Source of the DNA: Clostridium vitabionis
GTDB lineage: Bacteria > Bacillota > Clostridia > Lachnospirales > Lachnospiraceae
DNA length: 64,000 nucleotides
Direction: 5' to 3'
NCBI RefSeq assembly: GCF_015351765.1
Contig: NZ_JADKQA010000004.1
Location: 124,001-188,000 of the forward strand
Made by a program: the position numbers and the translations under genes. Each line of letters opens with the position of its first letter. The stretch's first letter is position 1. Shown in pieces: positions 9,221 to 19,249 of this stretch. A model generated the notes under the pieces. The model was given only the letters and a program-made list of their open reading frames with translations, was not told where the DNA came from and searched no databases.

Positions 9221-10405
9221 TCAGCTGTGATAAATGACAATGGTGGTTCCCCGCGGGATGTTGTCGTGGAGCCATTTCGCGTCATCCAGCGGGAGACGGA
9301 TGCATCCGTGGGAAATTGCCCTGCCGGTCCTGTCGTCGATGGAGTGCAGCGGCGCGCCCTCCGGCTTGTACAGCGTCGAGTGGTACAGGTAATTGCCGGA
9401 AATCTGCGTCGCGTACCAGCAGCGGTATGCGTTCGTCCCGAAGTAGAGCTCCTTGATGCCGGAGCTGTAGACGCCGTCCGGGGTTGCGCCGCCCGCGCCG
9501 ACGGCGCAGGGGAAGCTCTGGATCTGCGTCCAGTTGCCCTTTGATCCGGTGAAGACCGCAGTCGTGTAGGTGGACTGGTCGGTCAGGATCAGGTAGCCGG
9601 TCGGGCTGCTGTATTCCCACGCCTTCCGGAGCATGGGGCTTCTCCGGGCAATGACCTGCTGGTGAAGGCTGTCATAGGTTCCCTGATCGTAGTTCTCTTT
9701 TCCGGCAAGGCCGGCGTCCATGCCCTTCTCGGCGAAATAGGTGATCAGCGCCGCGTCGGAGCTGCCTACCTCGTTCACGACATCGGGATGGTGATCCCGG
9801 AAATAGGTATAGTCATAGACCGCGGAGAAATCGATCCCGGCGGCGATCGTCATCGGGTGCGGATCCTGCGCGCTGCTGTTTGCGGCGTACCAGGCGATGT
9901 CCTCCGCGTTCCATCCCGCCGCGGTGAGGTTTGAGATCTCCTCGGCGCTGGTGGTGTAGCTGTGCTGGCCGCTCACGTTGCTGGCGCGATAGACCGGGAC
10001 TTCCCGCTGATCGTCCGAGTAGAAAGCGACACCCTCGTCACGCCAGTCCCTCTGGGCGGCAATTCCCGCGCGCTCCTCCTCACTGGCGGTGAAGAAGTGG
10101 TCGCCGTTCCGGGCATTGTAGAGGCGGTAGACCGGCGTGGAGGAGCTTGACGGCTCGATCCAGCCGATGCCCTCATACGTCCAGCCGGAGAGGGCCAGAT
10201 TGTTCCTTTCCTCATAGCTTGCGGTGTAGAGATGACCGCCCTTTTTGCTGTTGTACATGCGGTAGATAAAGACAGCGCTGCTGTCGTCCGCGGCCGCCTG
10301 GTCATCGGCGTAGGCGTTCACAGAGCCCGCGATGAGAAACAGCGAGAAGACTGCCGGGAAGATCAGAAGCTTCCCCGCGGATTTCCACCTGGTGACCTTT
10401 TTCAT
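9221..10405 (-). CDS. L,D-transpeptidase with three N-terminal DUF5648-type repeats
   Basis: Catalytic SHGCIRLPLDDAKWLHDNIPRGTTIVIY; repeats YRMYNSKKGGHLYTAS.., YRLYNARNGDHFFTAS.., YRASNVSGQHSYTTS..; N-terminal signal. Confidence 0.9.
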   Translation of the reverse strand: MKKVTRWKSAGKLLIFPAVFSLFLIAGSVNAYADDQAAADDSSAVFIYRMYNSKKGGHLYTASYEERNNLALSGWTYEGIGWIEPSSSSTPVYRLYNARNGDHFFTASEEERAGIAAQRDWRDEGVAFYSDDQREVPVYRASNVSGQHSYTTSAEEISNLTAAGWNAEDIAWYAANSSAQDPHPMTIAAGIDFSAVYDYTYFRDHHPDVVNEVGSSDAALITYFAEKGMDAGLAGKENYDQGTYDSLHQQVIARRSPMLRKAWEYSSPTGYLILTDQSTYTTAVFTGSKGNWTQIQSFPCAVGAGGATPDGVYSSGIKELYFGTNAYRCWYATQISGNYLYHSTLYKPEGAPLHSIDDRTGRAISHGCIRLPLDDAKWLHDNIPRGTTIVIYHS

Positions 10406-10583
10406 AAGTACGTTCTCCCCCTTCTGGCCTCCCGTTTCGATAACGCCGGAAGGCTCCGGCTGTTTTTGGCCGGCTCATTCCATTATAGACGAATCGTCCG
10501 CGGAAGACTATAGAAATCAGGAAATTCTTTCTCCGGCGCTGGGCAGAAAACGGGGCTTTTTCCGTCACTGTTCAGGCTCCGAA

Positions 10584-11894
10584 TTATGCCGGGCCGTAGA
10601 TCAGGTCCGGAAGGATGGTCACAAGGATCGGGCAGAAGGTGATCAGCAGCAGAACCGCCAGCAGGCACACGATGAATGGCCACACCTCGCGGATGAAGTC
10701 GGAGATGGGGCAGTTCGTGATGCCGCAGGTGGTGAACATCATCGAGCCGAACGGCGGGGTCAGGCCGCCGATCATGATATTGACGATGACCACCAGGCCA
10801 AAGTGGTAGACGTTGATGCCGAGCTTTAGGGCTACCGGCAGGAGAAGCGGGGTGATGATCATCATCGCCGCGCCGCCTTCCAGGAACATGCCCATGATCA
10901 GCAGGACCACATTGCACAGGAGCAGGAAGATATACTTATTATTCGTCAGCCCCAGGATTGAGGAGGCGACGATCTTCGGCAGATTGATCCAGGTCATATA
11001 CTGACCGAAGACATTGGCCGCCACCATGATCAGAACGACACTGGAGGTGCCGGAGATGGTGTCCAGGATAATCGGGATCAGGTGTTCCCGGAGGGTGAGA
11101 CGTTTGTAGACGACCTTGCCGATGATAAAGCAGTAGAGGACGCCGACGGCACCACCCTCAGACGGGGTAAACAGGCCGAAACGCATGCCGAGGATAATGC
11201 CAAACGGGAAGAACAGTGCCCAGAAGGACGTCAGTGCCTGTTTTCCCACGACGCTCCACGGCGGGAAATGCTCATGAACTTTCGGATAATTGCGCTTTTT
11301 CGCGATGATTGCCACCACGATCATCATGGAGACACTCATCAGGATGCCGGGAATATAGCCTGCGGCGAAGGTGCGGCCGAGGGATGCCTGCGCGATCAGC
11401 GTGAAAATGATCAGGTTGACGCCCGGTGGGATGACCGGCGTGGCGGCGGAGGAGGCGGCGGTGATAGCGGCGGAGAATGCCTTGGAGTAGCCCTTTCTCT
11501 CCATCGCGGGCACCAGCATCTTGGACTGCATCGCGCAGTCCGCGTTGGCGGATCCGGAGCATCCGCCCATCAGCATGGACAGGAGGACATTGACCTGCGC
11601 GAGGCCGCCCCTCATGTGCCCGGTGACACACTCGCAGAAGTCCATCATCTTATCGCTGATTCCGCCGAAGTTCATGACGGAACCAGACATGACGAAGAAC
11701 GGGATCGCCAGCAGGGAGAAGGACATTGTGGAGTTCATGACCTTCTGCAGGATGGTCCAGGGAGCGGTGGCATTGTCCAGCACGAGGAAGAAGAAAAATG
11801 TGGAGCCAAACAGGGCATAGACGATCGGCATTCCGAAGAAATAGAGAAAGAATACCATGATGATCGGGATAATCTGGGTAAAGGTGAGCGTCAT
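10584..11894 (-). CDS. dctM: TRAP transporter large permease (DctM)
   Basis: Hydrophobic 436 aa; SLLAIPFFVMSGSVMNFGGISDKMMDF, MLMGGCSGSANADCAMQSKMLVPAM, ITPLLLPVALKLGINVYHFGLVVIVN. Confidence 0.93.
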   Translation of the reverse strand: MTLTFTQIIPIIMVFFLYFFGMPIVYALFGSTFFFFLVLDNATAPWTILQKVMNSTMSFSLLAIPFFVMSGSVMNFGGISDKMMDFCECVTGHMRGGLAQVNVLLSMLMGGCSGSANADCAMQSKMLVPAMERKGYSKAFSAAITAASSAATPVIPPGVNLIIFTLIAQASLGRTFAAGYIPGILMSVSMMIVVAIIAKKRNYPKVHEHFPPWSVVGKQALTSFWALFFPFGIILGMRFGLFTPSEGGAVGVLYCFIIGKVVYKRLTLREHLIPIILDTISGTSSVVLIMVAANVFGQYMTWINLPKIVASSILGLTNNKYIFLLLCNVVLLIMGMFLEGGAAMMIITPLLLPVALKLGINVYHFGLVVIVNIMIGGLTPPFGSMMFTTCGITNCPISDFIREVWPFIVCLLAVLLLITFCPILVTILPDLIYGPA

Positions 11895-12601
11895 GATTTC
11901 CGGCCTCCTTTCTTCGTTTTCTTCCTTCCGCCGTCACTGCCCTTTTTCAGGGGAGTTTCCGGGGAAATAGTTTTTTCGGCGGATTTCTCTTCGAGGTTCT
12001 TTTTCGCGGTATCGTCCGGGGACGCCACATCCTCGTGGATATGTTCCTCGATCGGGGTGACCTCGGGCTCCTCCTCAAAGATCGGCGCCTGTGGCTTGAA
12101 GCCCTTGATCAGGTGCAGCCGGTCTTTCAGGAAAAAGTAGACGGCATAGATGAGTGAGAGGCCAAAGCCGATGGGGACAGCGATACCGGTCCACCATTTC
12201 GGAACGCGGAGGGTATCTGTCATCGTCAGCTTGTAGACGCCTCGCACATAGATCAGATGATAAACGTACTGCGCGCTGATGACGGTCAGCATCAGCAGGA
12301 CGAGAATCTGAAGAATGTCCATGATAAACTGGATCACGCGCTTCCCCTTCGGGGGGAATAGATTGACCAGGATGTCCACTCCCAGGTGGGCGTGGCGGCG
12401 GTGGGCATAGGCGGTCCCGATAAAGACGGTCCAGACGAAGAGGCTGGTCACCACCTCATCGCACCACTTGAGCGGGCGATTGATAAAATAACGCATCAGT
12501 ACGTTGACATTGACCAGGATAACGCAGATCAGCAGCGTGGTGCCGGTGATGATTGTATCGAGGTTACTTAGAATGGTTTTTCCGGTTATTTTTGTTTTCA
12601 T
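11891..12601 (-). CDS. dctQ: TRAP transporter small permease (DctQ)
   Basis: Four TM segments, RPLKWCDEVVTSLFVWTVFIGTAYAHRRHAHLGVD; overlaps dctM by 4 bp; charged C-terminal tail. Confidence 0.9.
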   Translation of the reverse strand: MKTKITGKTILSNLDTIITGTTLLICVILVNVNVLMRYFINRPLKWCDEVVTSLFVWTVFIGTAYAHRRHAHLGVDILVNLFPPKGKRVIQFIMDILQILVLLMLTVISAQYVYHLIYVRGVYKLTMTDTLRVPKWWTGIAVPIGFGLSLIYAVYFFLKDRLHLIKGFKPQAPIFEEEPEVTPIEEHIHEDVASPDDTAKKNLEEKSAEKTISPETPLKKGSDGGRKKTKKGGRKS

Positions 12602-12692
12602 CGATTCGAGATCCTCTCATGGCAGGATAAGAAAAAAGGGGGAGCAGGGTGGTGTCAGCCTTTCCGGCAGGCACGGAAGAAGAAAAAGGAAC

Positions 12693-12735
12693 GGCGGGAA
12701 GGCAGTCCGAGATGGGGACAGGGACTGCCTCCCGC
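12693..12735 (-). terminator. Intercistronic hairpin between dctP and dctQM
   Basis: GCGGGaAGGCAGTCC...GGGACTGCCTCCCGC, about 14 bp with a single bulge, inside the predicted operon. Confidence 0.6.
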
Positions 12736-12878
12736 AGTTCCCTCTCTTCCCACTCTGCGAACTGCAGCTGAATATCCGGTTGTGTTGTGCGGACATCCGG
12801 CCGGTCATCCCCCCGGGACCGGCTCCGGAACCTCCCGCCAGTGTTTAATTTTGAACCCCTTCTCTGAAGAACTCTTCC

Positions 12879-14042
12879 TTATTTCGCTGCGGAAGATGAT
12901 TCCGCTGCCGCGGCTCCGTCGGCCTGCGTGCTCTCCGCCGGCTCTGTCTTACGGAACTCGGTCAGCTCATCGACGATTTTCTGGTGAAGATCCGGATCCG
13001 CGCCGTACTCGGAGACAATCCAGTCATAGACCGGTGCGCAGGCTTCCTCAAAGGCTTCGGTGTCCACATCGTTCCAGGTGACGCCGTTCTGCTTCAGCAT
13101 CTCGATCATGCTGGCCTCATCGTCTTCGCAGGATTTCTGCTCCCACTCGCCGCATTCCTTCGCGCACTCGTCAATGACGGTTCTGTACTTCTCCGGGATG
13201 GACTGATAGAGGTCTTCCGGCATGAACAGCCAGCGGGTAGCCATCAGGTGATTGGTCTTCGCAACCTTCTTCACCAATTCATACGGCGCACCGGCACCAG
13301 CCAGCGTTGAGGTCGATCCCTCGAAGCCCTCAACTACGCCGGAGGAGATGGCGGAGAGGCATTCGGTGAAGGACATCGGGACGGCGGTGGCACCCATGGC
13401 TTCCAGCGTCTTCACGAACAGGGCGGAGGAGGTGGCGCGCATCTTTACGCCCTTCAGGTCGTCCGGCTTCACGATGTCACGGTTGGTGACCACGTTGCGG
13501 AAGCCGAAGGAATACTGGGTATCCAGGATGTGGATATTCTGCTCTGCCAGCCTCTGCTTGATGTCGCTGACAATGTCGGAATCCATGATGTAATTGTACT
13601 CGGCGTCGTTGCGGTAAAGCATCGGCCCGACGAGCACAGCGGTGTCACCGACATAGTCAGCGAACAGGGACGGCTCCTCGAGGCCCATCCAGTCTGCGCC
13701 GTTGACTGCCTGGGTTACAGAATCGCCGTAGCAGTCCAGCTCGTTCTGGCCGTAGTAGGTTACCGTGATGTGGCCGTCAGTCTTCTCCGTGATTTCCTTT
13801 GCCAGCTTCTCGGAAGCCTTGTAGTTCCACTCGGTCGGCTGGAAAACGTTGGAGAATTTGATGTCCAGATGGTAGTCATCATCGTCCGCCGCGGCCTGTG
13901 TATCTGCCGCCGCCGTGGTGTCTCCTGATGCCCCGGCGGATCCCGCCGCTGCGGTCGTGGCAGATGAGGAACCGCCTCCGCAGCCGGCGAGCATCGAAGC
14001 TGCCATTGCTGCCGCGAGTGTCATAGCGATCACTTTTTTCAT
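12879..14042 (-). CDS. dctP: TRAP transporter substrate-binding protein (DctP)
   Basis: Lipoprotein signal MKKVIAMTLAAAMAASMLAGCGG; LDIKFSNVFQPTEWNYKASEKLAKEITEKTDG; SSGVVEGFEGSTSTLAGAGAPYE. Confidence 0.92.
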   Translation of the reverse strand: MKKVIAMTLAAAMAASMLAGCGGGSSSATTAAAGSAGASGDTTAAADTQAAADDDDYHLDIKFSNVFQPTEWNYKASEKLAKEITEKTDGHITVTYYGQNELDCYGDSVTQAVNGADWMGLEEPSLFADYVGDTAVLVGPMLYRNDAEYNYIMDSDIVSDIKQRLAEQNIHILDTQYSFGFRNVVTNRDIVKPDDLKGVKMRATSSALFVKTLEAMGATAVPMSFTECLSAISSGVVEGFEGSTSTLAGAGAPYELVKKVAKTNHLMATRWLFMPEDLYQSIPEKYRTVIDECAKECGEWEQKSCEDDEASMIEMLKQNGVTWNDVDTEAFEEACAPVYDWIVSEYGADPDLHQKIVDELTEFRKTEPAESTQADGAAAAESSSAAK

Positions 14043-14099
14043 AGATTTTTCCTCCTTGGTCATACTCCCCATGTGTTGACCCGTATCTATTCAGCTAAA

Positions 14100-14133
14100 A
14101 TTGATTATAAATTGTCTGAATAGACAAATCAAT
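14100..14133. promoter_or_regulatory. Palindromic operator-like site upstream of the TRAP operon
   Basis: ATTGATTATAAATTGTCT-gaat-AGACAAATCAAT: dyad with TTGTCT/AGACAA core and ATTGAT/ATCAAT outer arms. Confidence 0.55.
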
Positions 14134-14524
14134 AATATTTGTAAAATATATAAAATAAATCTTGAAAAAACCGGAATAAACTGGCGAAAGCGACAAAAGG
14201 TACCGGCAGGCCGGCGGAGGGGCAATGTAAAACTTGTATAAATAAGGGAAGCTTCCCGGGGAATCCATTGTATAATTATTGATCAATGCCGGAATATCGC
14301 GCCGCGTACCCGGCTTTGTTCCTGCTTGGCGCATACGCCGGGATATCCCGCAGGCGCCCGATGCGGAGGCGGAATATTACCCAACAATCCTTCCGCTGAA
14401 ATCCGGGTTAATGATTGACAAGGTAAGGGCATAAGAGATAAAGTTAGGGTTATCAACATTCCCTTAAGGGCTATCGTTTCTGAATAAATACAACTTCATT
14501 TTGAATGCGCGGGAGAGGGCAGAC

Positions 14525-15097
14525 ATGCGTGAGATGGAAGAGAAGATCCTGACGGAGGGCAAGGTCCTTCCGGGGGGCATCCTGAAGGTCGGAAATTTTC
14601 TTAACCAGCAGATTGATTCCGTATTTCTCCGGGAGATCGGCGAGGAGATCGCGAAGCTTTACGCGGGCTCCCGCGTGACAAAGATCCTGACCATCGAATC
14701 CAGCGGCATCGCGATCGCCGCGGCTGCCGGCATGATCATGAAGGTTCCCGTGGTCTTCGCGAAAAAGCACCGGACCAGCAATGTGGACGGCGAGGTCTAC
14801 GCGACCAGCGTCCACTCGTTCACGCACGGCAACGACTATCAGGCCGTGGTGAGCCGCGATTACCTCACCCGCGGTGACCGCGTACTTCTTGTCGATGACT
14901 TCCTTGCCAACGGCAATGCGCTCCGCGGGCTGATCGACCTGGTGCGCCAGGCGGACGCGGAGCTTGCCGGCGCCGCGGTGGCGATTGAGAAATGCTTCCA
15001 GCAGGGCGGCGACGAGCTGCGGGAGAAGGGCATCCGGGTGGAGAGTCTCGCGATGATCGAGTCGATGTCTGACGGCGTGATCAAGTTCCGCCGGTAA
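14525..15097 (+). CDS. xpt: Xanthine phosphoribosyltransferase
   Basis: GGILKVGNFLNQQIDSVFLREIGEEIAKLY, VTKILTIESSGIAIA, VLLVDDFLANGNALRGLIDL (PRPP motif), VAIEKCFQQGGDELREKGIRVESLA. Confidence 0.94.
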   Translation: MREMEEKILTEGKVLPGGILKVGNFLNQQIDSVFLREIGEEIAKLYAGSRVTKILTIESSGIAIAAAAGMIMKVPVVFAKKHRTSNVDGEVYATSVHSFTHGNDYQAVVSRDYLTRGDRVLLVDDFLANGNALRGLIDLVRQADAELAGAAVAIEKCFQQGGDELREKGIRVESLAMIESMSDGVIKFRR

Positions 15098-15149
15098 ATC
15101 TGTGCTCAATGAGCAATCTTACCTATAGATCCACTTCAAGGAGGAAAAA

Positions 15150-16421
15150 ATGAAAAAAGCGGTAAGTTTGATGCTGACAGTATCTATGTGCGCGGCAGCG
15201 CTCGCAGCCTGCGGCGGAAGCAGCAGTTCCGCCACAACCGCGGCGGCATCCGGTTCCACGGCTGCGGCAGCGGCGGAGAGCGGCGCGGCGTCGACGGAAG
15301 CTGCCGGCGCGAAGTCGGACTTCAAGGCAGGCTTTATTTTCCTGCATGACGAGAACTCTACCTATGACAAGAACTTCATGGAGGGCGCAAAGGCGGCCTG
15401 CGATAAGCTCGGCGTGGAGATGGTCCAGAAGACCAATATCCCGGAAGGCCAGGAATGCTATGATGCCGCCGCTAAGCTTGCGGATTCCGGCTGCGGCTTC
15501 GTTTTCGCCGATTCCTTCGGCCATGAGGACTATATCCTTCAGGCGGCGCAGGAGTTCCCGGATGTCCAGTTCAGCCACGCGAGCGGTACCCAGGCGCATA
15601 CCGCCGGCGTGGACAATTTCCACAACGCGTTCGCCTCGATCTATGAGGGCCGTTATCTCGCCGGCATTGCCGCCGGCATGAAGCTGAACGAGATGATCAA
15701 GGACGGAAAGATCACCGCGGATCAGGCGAAGATCGGCTATGTCGGCGCCTTCACCTACGCGGAGGTGATCTCCGGTTATACGTCCTTCTTCCTGGGCGCA
15801 CGCTCTGAGTGCCCGACAGCCACGATGGATGTGACCTTCACCGGTTCCTGGTATGATGAGACCGCTGAGAAGGAAGCCGCCAACAACCTGATCAACGAGG
15901 GCTGCGTCCTGATCAGCCAGCACGCAGATTCCATGGGCGCCCCGACCGCCTGCGAGGCAGCCGGCGTTCCGGATGTCTCCTACAACGGCAGCACGGTCGA
16001 CGCCTGCCCGAACACCTTCATTGTTTCCTCCAGAATCAACTGGGAGCCGTACTTTGAGTATGCGATCACCGCGGCGATGAACGGCGACCCGATCGACACC
16101 GACTGGACCGGCGACCTCTCCACCGGCTCCGTGGCCCTGACCGATGTCAACCCGAAGGCTGCCGCCGAGGGTACGCAGGAGGAGATCGACAAGGTGAAGG
16201 GTGAGCTGGAAAATGGTTCCCTCCACGTATTTGATACCTCCAAGTTCACGGTTGACGGCAAGGAAGTTACCTCCTGCATGGCGGATGTCGACACGGATCC
16301 GAACTACGAGGGCGACACCGAGGCGGTTTCCGACGGCTACTTCCATGAGTCCGAGTACCGCTCTGCCCCGTACTTCGATCTGAAGATCGACGGCATTAAC
16401 CTCCTGGACACCAAGTCCTGA
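15150..16421 (+). CDS. BMP family (purine nucleoside-type) ABC transporter substrate-binding lipoprotein
   Basis: Signal MKKAVSLMLTVSMCAAALAACGG; CGFVFADSFGHEDYILQAAQEFPDVQFSHASG; IGYVGAFTYAEVISGYTSFFLGARS; followed by NupABC-like genes. Confidence 0.92.
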   Translation: MKKAVSLMLTVSMCAAALAACGGSSSSATTAAASGSTAAAAAESGAASTEAAGAKSDFKAGFIFLHDENSTYDKNFMEGAKAACDKLGVEMVQKTNIPEGQECYDAAAKLADSGCGFVFADSFGHEDYILQAAQEFPDVQFSHASGTQAHTAGVDNFHNAFASIYEGRYLAGIAAGMKLNEMIKDGKITADQAKIGYVGAFTYAEVISGYTSFFLGARSECPTATMDVTFTGSWYDETAEKEAANNLINEGCVLISQHADSMGAPTACEAAGVPDVSYNGSTVDACPNTFIVSSRINWEPYFEYAITAAMNGDPIDTDWTGDLSTGSVALTDVNPKAAAEGTQEEIDKVKGELENGSLHVFDTSKFTVDGKEVTSCMADVDTDPNYEGDTEAVSDGYFHESEYRSAPYFDLKIDGINLLDTKS

Positions 16422-16611
16422 TCAGGCAGAGTTTATAAGGAAAAACAGGCCGGAAGGTTCCGGGGCAGTGATGCCCCGGGGTCTTCCGCGCCGTCATTTA
16501 TGGGCGGATGCGTTCTGCCATGGGCCGGGGACAGTTCCCCGGCGCCATGGGAAAACATATCCGGAGAGAGATCCCCCGGGACAGAAGGGGCAGCACAGGA
16601 AGGAGCGGGAG

Positions 16612-18153
16612 ATGGAGAGCAGGAAACCGGTTGTTTCCATGCGGAACATAACCAAGACATTCGGGCCGGTCAGGGCGAACGACGACGTGTCGCTGGATGT
16701 CTACGGCGGGGAGATTCTGGCGCTTCTCGGCGAGAACGGGAGCGGCAAGACAACCCTGATGAACATGCTGTCGGGCATTTACACGCCGGACAGTGGAACG
16801 ATCCTCATCAACGGGGAGGTGGCGGAGATCCGTTCCCCGAGGGACGCATTTTCCTACGGGATCGGCATGGTCTACCAGCACTTTAAGCTGGTAGACGTAC
16901 TGACGGCAGCGGAGAATATCGTCCTCGGCCATGAGGAGAAGGGACGCCTGAACCTGAAGGCGGCAGCGGAGAAGATCCGCACGATCTGCCAGGCCTACGG
17001 GTTTGATGTGGATCCGGACCAGAAGATCTACACGATGTCCGTCTCCCAGAAGCAGACCGTGGAGATCGTGAAGGTGCTGTACCGGGGGGCCAATATCCTG
17101 ATCCTGGATGAGCCGACGGCCGTGCTGACGCCGCAGGAGACGGAGAAGCTGTTCCGCGTCCTACGGAATATGCGGGATGCCGGGAAGACGGTGATCATCA
17201 TCACCCACAAGATGCGCGAGGTCGAGGAGCTGAGCGACCGGGTGGCTGTCCTCCGCGCCGGCCGCTATATCGGGGATATGGAGACAAAGAAGACGAACGC
17301 CCAGGAGATGACCAACATGATGGTCGGCCGGCAGGTGACGCTGAATATCGAGCGGCCGGCGCCGGTTAATCCGAAGCCGCGCCTTAAGGTGGACGGGCTG
17401 ACCGTCCGCACCGGCGACGGTATCCTCCGGCTGGATGATGTCTGCTTCACGGCGAACTCCGGCGAGATTCTCGGTGTTGCCGGAATTTCCGGCAGCGGGC
17501 AGAAGGAGCTCCTGGAGGCGATCGCGGGCCTGCAGAAGACCGAGCGGGGCAAGGTCACCTACATCGAGGACAATGGGAAAATGGATGAGCTGATCGGCAG
17601 GGATCCGCTGGAGATCGCCTCAATGGGCGTCACACTCGCGTTTGTGCCGGAGGACCGGCTCGGCATGGGCCTTGTCGGGGACATGGACCTCACGGACAAC
17701 ATGATGCTCCGGTCGTACCGGAAGGGCCGGTCCATTTTCACCAACCGGACAGATCCGAGAACGCTGGCGGAGAAGGTGGTCAAGGATCTGGAGGTCAGCG
17801 CGGCGTCCATCTCCGAGCCGGTGCGCCGCCTGTCCGGCGGAAATGTGCAGAAAATCCTGGTCGGGCGGGAGATTTCCTCCGCGCCGACGGTGCTTTTGAC
17901 CGCGTATGCCGTCCGGGGACTGGATATCAACTCGTCCTACACCATTTACCATCTGATCAACGAGCAGAAGAAGCGGGGCGTCGCCGTCGTCTATGTCGGC
18001 GAGGACCTGGATGTCATGCTGGAGCTCTGCGACCGCATCCTCGTGCTCTGCGGCGGGCGGGTCAGCGGCATCGTGGACGCGGACAAGACGACGAAAAATG
18101 AGATAGGACTCATGATGACCGAGCTCAGGGAGGACGAGGATGACTACGACTAA
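16612..18153 (+). CDS. ABC transporter ATP-binding protein (BMP/nucleoside type, two ABC domains)
   Basis: Walker A LLGENGSGKTTLMNML; second domain VAGISGSGQKELLEAIAGLQ; FVPEDRLGMGLVGDM; LSGGNVQKILVGREI. Confidence 0.95.
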   Translation: MESRKPVVSMRNITKTFGPVRANDDVSLDVYGGEILALLGENGSGKTTLMNMLSGIYTPDSGTILINGEVAEIRSPRDAFSYGIGMVYQHFKLVDVLTAAENIVLGHEEKGRLNLKAAAEKIRTICQAYGFDVDPDQKIYTMSVSQKQTVEIVKVLYRGANILILDEPTAVLTPQETEKLFRVLRNMRDAGKTVIIITHKMREVEELSDRVAVLRAGRYIGDMETKKTNAQEMTNMMVGRQVTLNIERPAPVNPKPRLKVDGLTVRTGDGILRLDDVCFTANSGEILGVAGISGSGQKELLEAIAGLQKTERGKVTYIEDNGKMDELIGRDPLEIASMGVTLAFVPEDRLGMGLVGDMDLTDNMMLRSYRKGRSIFTNRTDPRTLAEKVVKDLEVSAASISEPVRRLSGGNVQKILVGREISSAPTVLLTAYAVRGLDINSSYTIYHLINEQKKRGVAVVYVGEDLDVMLELCDRILVLCGGRVSGIVDADKTTKNEIGLMMTELREDEDDYD

Positions 18154-19249
18154 AAAGAAGCAATCCGGCATCTACATTACCCGCAGGGAGGAAGCGCCGT
18201 GGTACAGGAACTGGGCGGTCCGCCTGATTGCGATCGCCCTCGCCCTGGTGCTCTGCGGCCTTCTGACCACGCTCCTTGTCGGGGAGAATCCCATCCAGGT
18301 GTACGCTTCGATGATCACCGGCGCGTTCGGGACCGCGCGGAAGACCTGGATCACCCTGCAGGAGACGGCGATGCTGCTCTGCGTCGCCTTAGCGCTCGCG
18401 CCTGCGTTCCGGATGCGCTTCTGGAACCTGGGCGGCGAGGGGCAGATCCTTGCCGGCGGCCTGGTCTCAGCGCTCTGCATGATCCTTCTCGGGGGGAAAA
18501 TGCCGAATGCCCTGCTGATCATCCTGACGGCGGTGGCCTCGATCCTTGCCGGCGCCGTCTGGGGCGTCATCCCCGCCGTCTGCAAGGCGAAGTGGAATAC
18601 CAACGAGACGCTGTTTACCCTGATGATGAACTATGTGGCAACACAGCTTGTGGCGTTTTTCGTCATCATCTTTGAGTCGCCGCGCGGCTCCGGCAAGATC
18701 GGCATCATCAACCAGAAGACCCAGGCCGGCTGGCTGCCCCAGATCGGCTCGAACCGGTATCTGCTGAACATCCTGATTGTCGTCCTTGTGGCGGTGCTGA
18801 TGCACATTTACCTGAACTACAGCAAGCACGGCTATGAGCTCACGGTCGTCGGCGAATCCCAGTCCACGGCGCGCTATGTCGGCATCAAGGTCGGGAAAAC
18901 CATCATCCGGACCATGTTCCTCTCCGGCGCGCTCTGCGGCCTCGCGGGGCTGCTGCTCGTGGCAGGCACCAACCACACCATCACGACGACCATCGCGGGC
19001 GGCCGCGGCTTCACTGCCGTCCTCGTCGCCTGGCTTGCGAAGTTCAGCCCGGCGGGCATGATCCTCAGCAGCCTCCTCCTGGTCTTTATGGAGCAGGGTG
19101 CCGGCGAGATTTCCACCACGTTCGCGCTGAACCAGTCGTTCGGCGATATCCTGACGGGGATTATCCTGTTCTTCATCATCGGGAGTGAATTCTTCATCAC
19201 TTACCGGGTACATTTCCGCGGAGGCAGAAAGGAGAAGGAAAATGATTGA
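18140..19249 (+). CDS. ABC transporter permease (BMP/nucleoside type)
   Basis: FRMRFWNLGGEGQILAGGL, YELTVVGESQSTARYVGIKV, GRGFTAVLVAWLAKFSPAGMI. Confidence 0.93.
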   Translation: MTTTKKKQSGIYITRREEAPWYRNWAVRLIAIALALVLCGLLTTLLVGENPIQVYASMITGAFGTARKTWITLQETAMLLCVALALAPAFRMRFWNLGGEGQILAGGLVSALCMILLGGKMPNALLIILTAVASILAGAVWGVIPAVCKAKWNTNETLFTLMMNYVATQLVAFFVIIFESPRGSGKIGIINQKTQAGWLPQIGSNRYLLNILIVVLVAVLMHIYLNYSKHGYELTVVGESQSTARYVGIKVGKTIIRTMFLSGALCGLAGLLLVAGTNHTITTTIAGGRGFTAVLVAWLAKFSPAGMILSSLLLVFMEQGAGEISTTFALNQSFGDILTGIILFFIIGSEFFITYRVHFRGGRKEKEND

